Source of the DNA: Piscicola geometra | Lineage: Eukaryota; Annelida; Clitellata; Hirudinida; Piscicolidae | Direction: 5' to 3' | NCBI GenBank assembly: GCA_943735955.1 | Contig: OX030959.1 | Coordinates: forward strand, 781,725-845,724 | Length of the DNA: 64,000 bases | In this document: one piece after another, positions 17,701 through 35,255 of the stretch | Layout: each line of letters begins with the position of its first letter | Position numbering within the stretch: the first letter of the stretch is position 1 | Notes under the pieces: model-generated | Seen by the model: only the letters and a program-made list of their open reading frames with translations | The model's database searches: none | Told to the model about the DNA's origin: nothing | Program-made: the position numbers and the translations under genes

Positions 17701-20700
17701 TTATACGCAATTTTTGGAGCAAACCTCCGAAGCGATTAACTGAAGAAAAACTGAAGAAAAACAATGAAGTGAGAATGGAAGCATTATTGGGACTGCTGCA
17801 CTTGCTGCCAACACTTGCCTTTGAGCTGTGTAGTGATTAAAGGATTGCTTCATGGCATCTCGAATAGTAACCATAGAAGCAGAATGTGCTGCATCTAGCA
17901 AACTAAAGGATCTATGAGGAATAAACATGTGAAGAAGAGCAGTTACATCAGCCTTGATCTTGCTGCAGAAGACCTCAGCTGTGGCAATGATCTCTCTGGG
18001 AAGGGTGGTCATCTTGGCCAGTTGGATGCCTTCGTGTTGGGAGATGATGATGATTATGATGGTGGCAATGATGATAACGTACAATTGATATATTCCCTCC
18101 CACTTTAGAAACATTCTAGATACTTTATAAAATATCATAAAATTCATACTTTTTTCTATCAAACAATATCGCATAAGATACTTAAATAGTTTGTGGTAGG
18201 GTTAGTGTATGAATCTTAAAATATTTAATATTTGATTATAAAGTTTCGATTTCATAGACCAATAATTGATTTAGAATGATTATTAAGGGCAAGGGAGCAG
18301 ATGACAAATGCTCAATTGAAACGAACCATAGTGCCTCTCGTGCATCTTGCCTCTGACGAGGGAGTGGCAAACCGCCTCTTCTGCATCGTCGTCTCCTTGT
18401 GCGAAGTGGTAGCTGTCGATGGGTTCGCCATGATTGAACCGAAGTCACGAACATTCGTTCACCTACCAACCACCATCACTACGACCCCTACAACGACCAA
18501 CACCATAATCACCATCACCGCAACAACGACACCCAAGCGAACTTCTCCACAGCGGGATAGACGTCTTCAAGCAGCATGATGGCTCTGTGGTGGGTGGCGA
18601 AGAAGCAGAAGGCGTTGGAGGTGAGCAGGTGTTCGATGATCGAGACACACATCGCCACGCCCTCATCCTCACACGTGCCTCGGAAAGGATGTTGTGTGCA
18701 CTTGTGTATGTAGTGTGTATGGGGTGTACATAATATGATGGACTTATGAAGAGATTATATTGAAGCTGCTATATTGATCAGGCGGTAGACACTTTTGGCT
18801 AATTCGTCGACGATGATGAGGGATGTGTTGTTGGCGTTCTGAACGATGTAGTTCATCTCCCTCATCTGGTGAGGTGGTGGTTGTGTGATGAGGCTGGTGT
18901 GGTGTTAAAATAACGATGAAATATCCTAACAAATGTAATTAAATCTTCCAAATACAACACACACACCACACGTGTGCACCTCAGCCATGAAGGTGGACAG
19001 GTCAAGTCCAACGTCGAGGTCGCTGCCGATCCTCGAGAAGATGTGCTCAGCCATGCGAAACGAGGCTGCCTGGGCTGGCACGTAAGAGCCGATCTGTGCC
19101 ATCACCTGCAGCAGTGCTATCTGACGAAGGTACGTCGACTTGCCGCTCTGAGTGGTTGTTGTGGCGGGAGTTGTGATTGTGATGGGGTTGTGGTGTGGTT
19201 TTGAATTGTGCTAATGTGGTGGTGATGCAGTTTGCGGTGATGAGATTGAAGGATGAAGTAAGCAAAGTGGTTGCAGTGGAGCTTAAGAAGCTACCATGTT
19301 GGCTCCTGACACGATGATGAAATTGACCGTCTCTGAAGCAAACTGCATCGGAAAAAGAATGAATAGACATAAAATGCAAGTAGAAGTTCCAAGTAAATAA
19401 AATCATTCTATAGACGATTTTAATAAATAAACATCAAGTAGATTGAGTGGCAAACGGTGTGGTTGGCAGTGGTGGTAATGGTGGTAGTGGAAGAGAGGAT
19501 GGGATGTTGTCCATTCTTGATTGCCAGTGTCTCACTGAACTCTGGTCGCACTGTGGGCAGGTTGGAAGCTTCGACAGGGTGGAACATTACAAACGAGTGG
19601 TCTTAAAAGTATACATTGAAGCTCCTTTAGAAACACTCATGATGACATTGCCATCGCAGAAGAATGAAGCGGTGGCAAGTACGAGAAAGATGAGAAGGGG
19701 GAGCGGGTGTCGGGAAAGGAAAGAAGAAGGAGGGGACTGACCATGCGTGCAAGAGGAGTTGATGGTGTGGAAGGCGAACGAGGAGACCATGTCGATGAGG
19801 GCGACGCACTCCGAGAGCTTGTAGAGGCACGAGATCAGAGGCCTGATCCGCTCCAGCAACTCACTCGCCACTCTGCCGTCGAAGGTGGGTGGGTGGTGAG
19901 GAGGTGGGTGGGTGGTGAGAAGGTGGGTGGGTGGTGAGGAGGTGGGTGGGTGGTGAGGAGGTGGGTGGGTGGTGAGAAGGTGGGTGGGTGGTGAGGAGGT
20001 GGGTGGGTGGTGAGGAGGTGGGTGGGTGGTGAGGAGGTGGGTGGGTGGTGAGGAGGTGGGTGGGTGGTGAGGAGGTGGGTGGGTGGTGAGGAGGTGGGTG
20101 GGTGGTGAAGAGGTGGGTGGGTGGTGAGGAAGTGGGTGGGTGGTGAGGAGGTGGGTGGGTGGTGAGGAGGTGGATGGGTGAAAAGAAGGTGGGTGGGTGG
20201 TGAGGAGGTGGATGGGTGAAAAGAAGGTGGGTGGGTGGTGAGGAGGTGGGTGGGTGGTGAGGAGGTGGATGGGTGAAAAGAAGGTGGGTGGGTGGTGAGG
20301 AGGTGGGTAGATGGTGAGGAGGTGGGTGGGTGATAAGAAGGTGGGTGGGTGGTGAGGAGGTGGGTGGGTGGTGAGAAGGTGGGTGGGTGGTGAGGAGGTG
20401 GGTGGGTGGTGAGGAGGTGGGTGGGTGATGAGGAGGTGGGTGGGTGGTGAGGAGGTGGGTGGGTGGTGAGGAGGTGGGTGGGTGGTGAGGAGGTGGGTGG
20501 GTGGTGAGGAGGTGGGTGGGTGGTGAGGAGATGGATGGGTGGTGAGGAGGTGGGTGGGTGAAAAATGAATAAGTTTGAGAAAGTGAATAGGTGAGAGAAG
20601 GTAGTTGGAAAACGCATTCTTCTTGGAGATGTGTGGACAAAGGCGATTAGAAATGGAGAATGGGTGGCTGTCATCTGACCAACCTTCCTGACAGACAGTA

Positions 20701-23700
20701 GATCTCATCCAGTGAGATCTTGATCTTTTCTGTTGGTGGTTAAGGCATGCAAGAGGGATGGGGCAGCAAGTTGAAGATACCTTATAATGAAAGCACTCAC
20801 CGTTCAAGTACATCTGTGGGTTGGAAAGACCAGGGTGCAAATTATTCCAACATTCACGTATTTCAAGGCACTTTTATATCTTTTTCAAAAGATATTTTTT
20901 TAGTCTATTTTTATTAAGGTGCATTTTTTTACAAAAACCTCCGTCACCCAAAAACAACCCCGTTATCCACGACCACCCCTCCACAACCAGTTCGTAGGTG
21001 GTGAAGAGGAAGGAGTTCTTGAGTTTGACTGGCTTGATAAACTCCCTGGGCAGGTGTTCCAGACTGACGTCAGCTGCAGGCAGCACCAAGTGGAAGCCTC
21101 TCGAGGCGCTGTAGTTGGAGCGCAGTGGCATGTTGTAGCGCTGAGTCAGCTGCATCACTAGTTCTTGATCGGTGGTGGCGTTGCAGCATTATTCCTCCAT
21201 GCACCATAATTCATCATCATGCATACTCATCCATTATCCATGCATGCATCCTCATCCATTATCCATGCATGCACCCTCATCCATGCATGCACCTTCATAC
21301 ATGCATGCATCCTCATCCATGCATGCACCCTCATCCATGCATGCACCCTCATTCATGCATGCACCCTCATCCATGCATGCACCTTTATGCATGCATGCAC
21401 CCTCATCCATGCATGCACCCTCATTCATGCATGCACCCTCATTCATGCATGCACCCTCATCCATGCATGCACCCTCATCCATGCATGCATCCTCATCCAT
21501 GCATGCACCCTCATCCATGCATGCACCCTCATCCATGCATGCATCCTCATCCATGCATGCACCCTCATCCATGCATGCACCCTCATTCATGCATGCACTC
21601 TCATACATTCATGCACCCTCATCCATGCATGCACCTTTATGCATGCATGCACCCTCATCCATGCATGCACCCTCATTCATGCATGCATCCTCATCCATGC
21701 ATGCATCCTCATCCATGCATGCACCCTCATTCATGCATGCACCCTCATCCATGCATGCATCCTCATTCATGCATGCATCCTCATCCATGCATGCACCCTC
21801 ATCCATGCATGCATCCTCATCCATGCATGCACCCTCATCCATGCATGCACCCTCATCCATGCATGCACTCTCATCCATGCATGCACCCTCATTCATGCAT
21901 GCACCCTCATCCATGCATGCACCCTCATCCATGCATGCATCCTCATCCATGCATGCACCCTCATCCATGCATGCATCCTCATTCATGCATGCATCCTCAT
22001 CCATGCATGCACCATCATCCATGCATGCACCCTCATCTATGCATGCACCCTCATTCATGCATGCACTCTCATACATTCATGCACCCTCATCCATGCATGC
22101 ACCCTCATCCATGCATGCACCCTCATCCATGCATGCATCTTCATCCATGCATGCATCTTCATCCATGCATGCACCCTCATCCATGCATGCATCCTCATCC
22201 ATGCATGCACCCTCATGCATGCATGCACCCTCATCCATGCATGCACCCTCATGCATGCATGCACCATCATCCATGCATGCACACACAGGACCAACGGTTG
22301 ATATCTTCAACGCCTTCCGAGTAGGTCCTCCTCGACACGTCCAACAGGCCGTTCGCCTCCGCCTGAGCAGCAAGCGACCTTCCATTCACGACCATACATG
22401 CTGCTGATGTCCACTATGCATTCCATGGGGTTGCACGCCAGGTGTACGACAGTATGCAATACAACACAAAACAACGATGAACCCTTATTAACATGGCGTT
22501 AACCCGTAACAGCTTCAAGACCACCCAATGGAGAGTTAGGCAGCAAGAAGGACCTTGATGGCAAAGCCCTTCTGGATGCGTGTGGAGAAGGCGCCTTTGG
22601 AGAAGTGCGTGCCCTCCTCGACCACCTCCAGCAGTCGCTGCAGCATCACCTCGAAGCGCTGGTCGTTCAGGAACTTTTGGTGTTGAGTGAGGACAGCCTC
22701 TTGTTGTTGTTGTTGGTTTTTGTGCGGAAAAAAGCAGCAAAATGAAAAATGATTAAACAAGACCCAACCACCTTGCCTCAGCGCTTCCCTCACACCACCA
22801 CAAACACCTCCCCTTCACGGCACCACAAACACCTTCCCCTCACTCCACCACAAACACCTCCCCCTCACTCCACCACAAACACCTCCCCCTCACGGCACCA
22901 CCACAAACACCTCCCCCTCACGGCACCACAAACACCTCCCCCTCACTCCACCACAAACACCTCTCCCTCACACCACCAAAAACACCTCCCCCTCACTCCA
23001 CCACAAACACCTCCTCCTCACACCACCACAAACACCTCCCCCTCACTCCACCACAAACACCTCCCCCTCACGGCACCACCACAAACACCTCCCCCTCACA
23101 CCACCACAAACACCTCCCCCTCACTCCACCACAAACACCTCCCCCTCACACCACCACAAACACCTCCCCCTCACTCCACCACAAACACCTCCCCCTCACA
23201 CCACCACAAACACCTCCCCCTCACTCCACCACAAACACCTCCCCCTCACGGCACCACCACAAACACCTCCCCCTCACACCACCACAAACACCTCCCCCTC
23301 ACTCCACCACAAACACCTCCCCCTCACGCCACCACAAACACCTCCCCCTCACGCCACCACAAACACCTCCCCCTCACGGCACCACCACAAACACCTCCCT
23401 CTCACACAACCACAAACACCTCCCCCTCACTCCACCACAAACACCTCCCCCTCACTCCACCACAAACACCTCCCCCTCACGCCACCACAAACACCTCCCC
23501 CTCACACCACCACAAACACCTCCCCCTCACTCCACCACAAACACATCCCCCTCACTCCACCACAAACACCTCCCCCTCACGCCACCACAAACACCTCCCC
23601 ATCACACCACCACAAACACCTCCCCCTCACGGCACAGTAGGTTTTGAAGAGGTCAGCTTGGGCGTGCTCAAGGGCGTGTCTGAGCACGGGCACGGCCTCC

Positions 23701-26005
23701 AGTGTGTCCTTCAACGACACCACCACCAAGAGACCCACCTCTGCACTCCTGCTACTCTGCACCTTCGGCACGCTCACCATGTGACTCAGGAGTCTGTCGA
23801 CGTCATGGAAGAGGCTCATGCCGTTGCGCAGTTCGTGATAAAGCGTCGAGTTCTCCAGCAGTTCAGCCACCATGTCCAGGCGGGCGTTGATCGTGTCCTT
23901 GCCTGCTCGTGGTGGTGTGAACTAGGCATTTGTACTGTCTTCGTTATTTTTACGCCCACACATACACACACAAACATACACACACATACACATACACACA
24001 CGCACACACACACACACACAGCAAAGGGGCTGCAGGATGTTGGACCTCAAGAGACGACCTCCCATGCACGTCTTGGTGTGGTTCAGGCACGAGTACAACG
24101 ACCCGCCTCCTCCTGATGACGATCTTGATGATGATTTCACCCACAGACTTTTGAGCAGCTCGAGGTTCTTGGCGGTTGAGTAGTCGATGGAGGTGGTGTG
24201 GTCGCTTCCCTTGAAGACCACCTGGAGGGAAGGTGATGATGATGATTATGATCCGATGGTTATGATGATGGTGGTACCTTGAGAGAGGCGGGGACAAAGA
24301 CGCAGTTCTGGGTGTGTTCTGTGTACTTGAGGAGGGCGTAACTGGCGGCCAGGCAGTAGTATCTGTGTGGGTTTGTGGAGTAGTGACACCTGTGGTATGA
24401 ATAATACAATACGTCGGTGATGATGATGATGGTGATGACAATGTTGATGATGATACATTATTTATTGGTGACGACATATGCTGATTGAAGCAGTAGTGGT
24501 AATAGTTGTTACTTGAATTTGACTTGAAACTCGACTGTGGCATAGTCGCACAGACAGAGCTTCTTGATGTACTCGAAGCCTTTGTAGTAGCGTTATATGT
24601 TGAAGTTGTTGTATTGTGTTGTGTTGTAGTGTGTTGTGTTGTATTGTGTTGTGTTGTGTTGTAGTGTGTTGTGTTGTATTGTGTTGTGTTGTGTTGTGTT
24701 GTAGTGTGTTGTGTTGTATTCTGTTACATTTATATATTATATATATATAAATATAACACAATTGTGTTGTATTGTATAATATTGTATTGTGATGTAGATG
24801 TATATTGTATGAAGGACCCTTCTGGTCGTTGAAGTACTTCCTGTTGACCGAGGTGACCTTCAGAAGACACTTCTCTGACACAATCTTGAAGAGCTTCGAG
24901 GCGTCTCCCTGATCGCAAACCGTGTTCGCCATGATCACCTTTGTGTAAGTTCTAGCGCTTCGTCAAGTGTTCACTCATTCGTTCTTTCATGCCCTCATTC
25001 GTTCGTTCATTCACTCATTCATCATCAATCTTTCACTCATTCATCAATCCATCCCTTCTTCACCTCCATGGGGTTGACGATGTTCAGCTTGGTGATGAGA
25101 CTGGTGTATGTTTGGCTGTCGGTGAACTGGTAGAGCATCAGGACGGGACTCTTCAAATCAAAAGACGCCATTCCCAACTCTCCTTTCGCGTTTCCTCTTC
25201 CTTCTATCAGCGCTATTATAGAAGGAATAAATTCGACATTTTGTCTCATCTCACATTTATTGTATCAACTTTACTTCATGAGCATTTTATCGTATTATTT
25301 GTATTTTAGTGGGTTCGACAGAGGTTGTTTCAATTTCTAACCCTTCCTTCCCCAACTCCCCTTTAAATGTCCACAGAAGAAATGAGCCAAATGGTGACAA
25401 TAACACAATCAAAGGCGCTTGATATGCCTCAAAGTGGAGTCAAAGCGGAGTGCTCACCTATAATGATGGAGGATGCTTCGACAGACGGAGTGGTGGTGGT
25501 GGTCATGCGCACTGAGCTGGTGTGTCTGCTGGAGACTGGGAAGGGAGTGAAGAGGCCTGATGAGGCATTGGCAGAGTTGAAGATCGATCTGCTGCATGGA
25601 GTCTTGAAGGCATTGTGTCTTTTCGATGGCTTAGTTCTTGTAAGGTTCGATGTAGCTGGCGTGAACCCTTTGTAAACTGTTGATATTCTGAAAAATAATT
25701 GATTCTTCAATTTTGGAAATATTATATTTTCGTGAAGCCAAACCTTGTGCTAGTGTTTGTGGAGAGACGGTTTCTAAGATCTTGATGCGAGGAAATGGTG
25801 TGGATGTCACCTAGGCTGGACTCTCCCTCCATGCTGCTTTCTCCTTCCGCTGGTTCGACACAACTGTAGTCGTCATCGTCTTCTTCAGGGGTTTCAAGAA
25901 GCAAGACATCTGAAAATTAATTACTTTGTTGATAATACGGCTCATTATTGATAAAATTTATTTATAAAATAAAACCCCACTATTTTTTCGTTTTAAGCAT
26001 GACAT
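17701..26005 (-). CDS. MSH4: MutS homolog 4 (meiotic crossover factor)
   Basis: MSH4 pairs with MSH5 to stabilise meiotic recombination intermediates in the nucleus. Exons (high to low): 26005-25981, 25909-25744, 25687-25458, 25212-25064, 24938-24818, 24579-24513, 24389-24278, 24221-24020, 23902-23631, 22673-22554, 22362-22296, 21163-20988, 20813-20801, 20729-20684, 19872-19742, 19550-19456, 19342-19295, 19147-18980, 18865-18793, 18678-18531, 18412-18327, 18029-17701; 2844 nt, 947 aa (human 936). Landmarks: [63 protein letters not shown] [46 protein letters not shown]. Walker A is GANMSGKST, split between exons at 19295/19147. Walker B is SLIIVDEL, but the following signature reads DELAKST rather than DELGRGT. 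FFATHH and [13 protein letters not shown] follow. The first exon (MSCLKRKN) and the 18531/18412 junction are inferred from phase. Divergent from the TBC gene at 26514. Confidence 0.9.
19885..20565. repeat. 19-bp minisatellite in an MSH4 intron
   Basis: About 36 copies of GTGGGTGGGTGGTGAGGAG with AAAAGAA-containing variants. It lies between MSH4 exons 20729-20684 and 19872-19742 and makes long Pro/His/Thr shadow ORFs. Confidence 0.95.
21228..22288. repeat. 18-bp minisatellite in an MSH4 intron
   Basis: Nearly 60 copies of ATGCATGCACCCTCATCC. The unit contains the palindrome ATGCAT, has no stop in five or six frames, and fills the intron between exons 22362-22296 and 21163-20988. Confidence 0.97.
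22790..23630. repeat. 25-bp minisatellite in an MSH4 intron
   Basis: About 33 copies of CCACCACAAACACCTCCCCC plus TCACT, with 28-bp variants containing an extra CAC. It fills the intron between exons 23902-23631 and 22673-22554. Confidence 0.95.
24600..24720. repeat. TGTGT/TGTAG pentanucleotide repeat
   Basis: 5-bp units TTGTG with A variants in an MSH4 intron, followed by an AT dinucleotide stretch near 24730-24750. Confidence 0.9.
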
Positions 26006-26513
26006 CTTTGAGTGTTTACAATACTCCCAGATCCAAGAAATAGCTATTAATTAAATTAAAGCTTTAGAATTCTTTTTTTTAACTTTTCCCGCTTTTAGAG
26101 AGCAGACGATTACCAAGAGTTTCATACTTTTTAAAATGGAAAAATGATTTAAAAATAAAAATATGAATATAATTGTTTTATTTTGACTATTTATAGAATG
26201 CTTTTAATTTTTATTCAAAATTATATGTTTCTAAAATCTATAAATGTTTAAAAATGAACTTGAGTCAAACTCAACTGATAGATGATTGTTACATATAAAA
26301 GATAAATATTAATCATTAATAGCTGATATTTTCTCATTCCATTCATTTAATTGTGTGATTTATTTTGAAAAAAATAATTTTCATTAATACTTATTACAAA
26401 TAAACTTTTACATACAAAATATTTTGTTTCCTCATTGATAGAATCCTAGTAGAATTTTGGTTTCAGTCCCAAAATGGTAGTTTTAATTTATAATTTCAAT
26501 AATATTTGTAAAA
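26006..26513. promoter_or_regulatory. Shared intergenic region between divergent MSH4 and TBC1D15/17
   Basis: The inferred start codons of MSH4 (minus, 26005) and the TBC gene (plus, 26514) are only 508 bp apart and point away from each other, so both promoters must lie here or in short unseen leaders. The stretch is AT-rich with no simple-repeat array, unlike most non-coding DNA in the window. No clear TATA/CCAAT arrangement was recognised. The inference depends on both first exons, which are short. Confidence 0.5.
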
Positions 26514-31993
<5,480 letters not shown>

Positions 31994-32954
31994 CTCCTCT
32001 ACTCATCCATCCACCAATCCATCCATCCCTCTACTCATCCATCCACCAATCCATCCATCCCTCTATTCATCCAAATCACTCATCCATTCATCCACCAATC
32101 CATCCATCTCTCACGTATTCGTATTTTGATGAATTCACTTCAGACTCATTTTTTCTAGTTTGTTTCCTCCGTGAGACTCATTACTCATTCATATCACGCC
32201 CATTGCAGCAACTATCATGCAGAGTTATAACATGGTATCGAGAAATATGCAACCTCGTTTAGCTTTCCACCCTGTCAATCCTTTGGCGAGTCTCTATTGT
32301 TTTTAATTCGACTATAAGCTCATGACGATTTTGTGACTTTGGATTTTTACACTTTTCTTCTGTATAAAAAAATTTATTAGATTTAAATTTTAAATACAAT
32401 TTTGAAATTTTTTTATCATCATTTAAATTTCTTTTGAGTGCACAAAATATTTGTACTCATTTACACCCTAGCCTGAACCATCGCCTCCTAAAGAAGTCAT
32501 TAATTATTAATGATTAATACTTAATCATTAAGTCTTAATGATTGAGTATTTGAATAAGCTGTTTCTATGGTAACTAGGGTAAAAAGCTGATAATAAAATA
32601 TTTTAATTAAAGGAAAGTTTTTATTTGAAGTTAGAATTATTGTCATTAAATTAAATGTAATTTAAATCATACTCCTATTTACTTTTAGTATTTTGTCCTT
32701 TGGTACTTTATGTTTATATGCTCGCCATTTCTTTCGCTTCGGTAGGTGTCTTCTATTTATATTTGTCAATCTTTTTAAATACTGTCATTTAGAATAAAAA
32801 TGCATTTATTTCAAGTTTGAATATATTATTAAACATTACCAAGCATACAATAGAATTTTGGTATTTAAACTGTCATCATCTGTAGTCATTAACTTGTCTA
32901 GACATATTAATTTACTGATATATTATTTCTTTTCAGATATAAAAAGGAAAAAAT
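31994..32954. other. Intergenic/UTR region between TBC1D15/17 and adducin
   Basis: Starts with ATCC-rich short repeats (CATCCATCCACCAATC units, to about 32110), then AT-rich unique sequence. No adducin N-terminal exon with the family's conserved pre-aldolase segment was found here. It should hold the TBC 3' UTR and the adducin promoter. Confidence 0.5.
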
Positions 32955-33625
32955 ATGCCTGTGGACACAGGTTCATATAGATTTACGTAGACTCTTTATA
33001 CCATTGATAATTCGACAAAATACTGAACAAAAATCACTTCATAATCACCACAGAGCCTCGCAAATGTTTTTCTCCGATCGCTGACATCAGGGGCACAGAG
33101 ACGCTGCACTACAAGAAGGGCGAGAAAGTGGCTCGGTGTCGTTTGGCCACCTGTCTGAGGCTCGTGTGTGCCTTCGGCTGGGCTGACGAGGCCCACTTCT
33201 CTGCTAGCGTTCGTTAATTCAGCCTAATTATTTATTTATTATTGCCATGCATGCTGTTGAACATTCAAATTAATTGGCGCATGTTTTACCAATTAGACAA
33301 GGGCTGGCAAGGGCAGTGAGCACTTTCTGCTGAATCCTCAACGTCTCTTCGGGGACGAGGTGAGTGCGGGCAGTCTCTTGAAGGTGGCCTCAGATGGCAC
33401 TGTGGTGGAGGGAGGAGATGCAGAAGAAGAGGATGTTGCCTTCCACGCTGGCCTCTACTCCAAACATGAAAGTGTCAATGCTGCGATTGTCATTTCAAGT
33501 GACAAGACCAGTGCTGTTAGTCTGTCATTTATTGACTCTCCAACACTCATTATTTTTCAAGTTTATCTTTCTCCACAACCCACATTGCACTCTACACAGA
33601 CAAACACACTAACACACACACACAT

Positions 33626-33656
<31 letters not shown>

Positions 33657-35255
33657 CAGACACTAACACACACAAACACAAACACAGATACTAACACACA
33701 CACACACATACAGACACTAACACACACAAACACAGATACTAACACACACACACACATACACAAACACACAGGCACTAACAAACACACACACAGATTTCTT
33801 CTCTCAAGTGTGGTCTCCTCGCCCTGAGTCAGGAGGCGATGGTGTTGGGGAGGGTGGCGTACGAGGACTACACGGGAGACATGCGCGAGATGGAACATCA
33901 CTTCAGTCCTGATAATCACGTGCGTGTTGTGCAAGGCTGCCATTATCAGGAGAGCATTATCTGCACCCACCTCAACAACAACAACAACAACATGAAAATA
34001 AACAACAATGATCAACAGGTGTTGTTTGTTCGCAACTACGGAGTGGTGGTGGTGGGCGCGTCCGTGGAAGAGGCGTTCTACCTCACATTGTGTCTCATGA
34101 ACGCCATCGAGGTGCAGTTGAGTGTTCTGCCCTTCGGTCTGGACCACCTTCACCTGCCCGAGAGTCCTGACCAGCTGGCCTCCCTCATGAAGAACCCCTT
34201 GGCTGAGCATCTGCAGGCCGACGAACACCGACCTTGCGACGTGGTCTTCAGGTCCCTCGTCAGACTCCTCGACAACGCGGTCAGTGATCAGCTGATCATG
34301 CGCATGAAACAACCTCATGCACATCACTACCATGACCTCACCATGCACATCACCACCACCCTTACAGGGCTACCACACTGGGTACGAAGGCTCTGACAAG
34401 GCAGCCCGGAAGACGATGCGTTCGCAGAGCACCACTGACATCGCTCCCTCCTTCTCCTTCCGCTCTGATGGCAGGTTGTTTGCGTGCATGTCGGATAGCG
34501 TACAACGAATGTATGAATATGCAAATGAACCTGATTATTTATGCATGCAAGAATTTACAATCATTCATACGCAGGAGGTCTGCTTTTGACCGCACTGCAA
34601 CGCCACTGAGCTTTTTGAATGACAGCAGTGGCACTCGCTCACAATTGCCCAAGGTGATACAAGTGTACACTTGTGCACACTAGCCAACACAATGACGCAC
34701 ACACACAAAAACACACACATACCTGAACACACAGTGGGTGGTGGAGACGAGTGGGCTGCAGAAGGCGCGACCTTCAACGTCCATGCGACAGTACGACACT
34801 GGCAAGTTCGCCCCGCAAGGAGAGAACCCGAAAGAACTCAAGCAGAAATTCAAGGAGGTTCGTGGTTGTTTATTCGAGTGGCACTGAACACAGATGGTTT
34901 TGAAGCCATAGCTTGGAATCTATATCACCACCACGTTGACACCCTGACACCATTTGCAACACCATCACAACGATGACAACAGATCAGAAAGGACTATTTC
35001 GAAGACGCCATCACGTCAGGCCCTCAGTCGTCGGTGCTGGAGGGGGTCACGTGGGATGAGGTGCGCAAGATAAAGGCGGGAGGGGCGATGGGCGATGCTG
35101 TGCTGGTGACTGCAGCCTCCAGAGGCATCATTCAGCGAGAGCACCAGAAGGAGGCGCTCTTCTACAAGAACTACAGTCTTGGCAATCCTTTCGAAAACGT
35201 CAGTGACCACGAGTTGGAGAGCTACATGCAGTCAGTCGCCAAAGGAAAGAAGTAG
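32955..35255 (+). CDS. Adducin-family protein, short form
   Basis: Adducins cap actin filaments and link them to spectrin at the membrane. Exons: 32955-32970, 33054-33208, 33297-33515, 33794-33919, 34019-34279, 34368-34474, 34575-34653, 34735-34857, 34983-35255; 1359 nt, 452 aa. The class II aldolase-like head is clear: ADIRGTETLHYKKGEKVARC, then SEHFLLNPQRLFGDE, HAGLYSKHESVNAAI, ISSLKCGLLALSQEA, and VLFVRNYGVVVVGASVEEAF. The neck matches adducin as well: GYHTGYEGSD, FSFRSDG, GENPKELKQKFKE, and the final EGVTWDEVRKIKAGGAMG with NPFENVSDHELESYMQSV, which ends KGKK then TAG. Compared with human alpha-adducin (about 737 aa), the N-terminal 100 or so residues and the long tail with the MARCKS-like basic end are absent. 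The start exon (MPVDT) is inferred from phase and an A at -3; an unseen upstream promoter could add an N-terminus. The next gene runs tail-to-tail 540 bp away. Confidence 0.9.
33598..33792. repeat. CA-rich compound repeat in an adducin intron
   Basis: CACA blocks with ACAGACACTAA spacers, running into the acceptor at 33793. Confidence 0.9.

Noticed and set aside
19835..20840. Long Pro/His/Thr ORFs (up to 417 codons) on the minus strand
   Set aside because: Produced by the 19-bp minisatellite within an MSH4 intron; only the 46-nt and 131-nt ends are real exons.
21228..22288. CRISPR-like regular repeats
   Set aside because: Units are contiguous with no unique spacers, in a eukaryotic intron; these are minisatellites.
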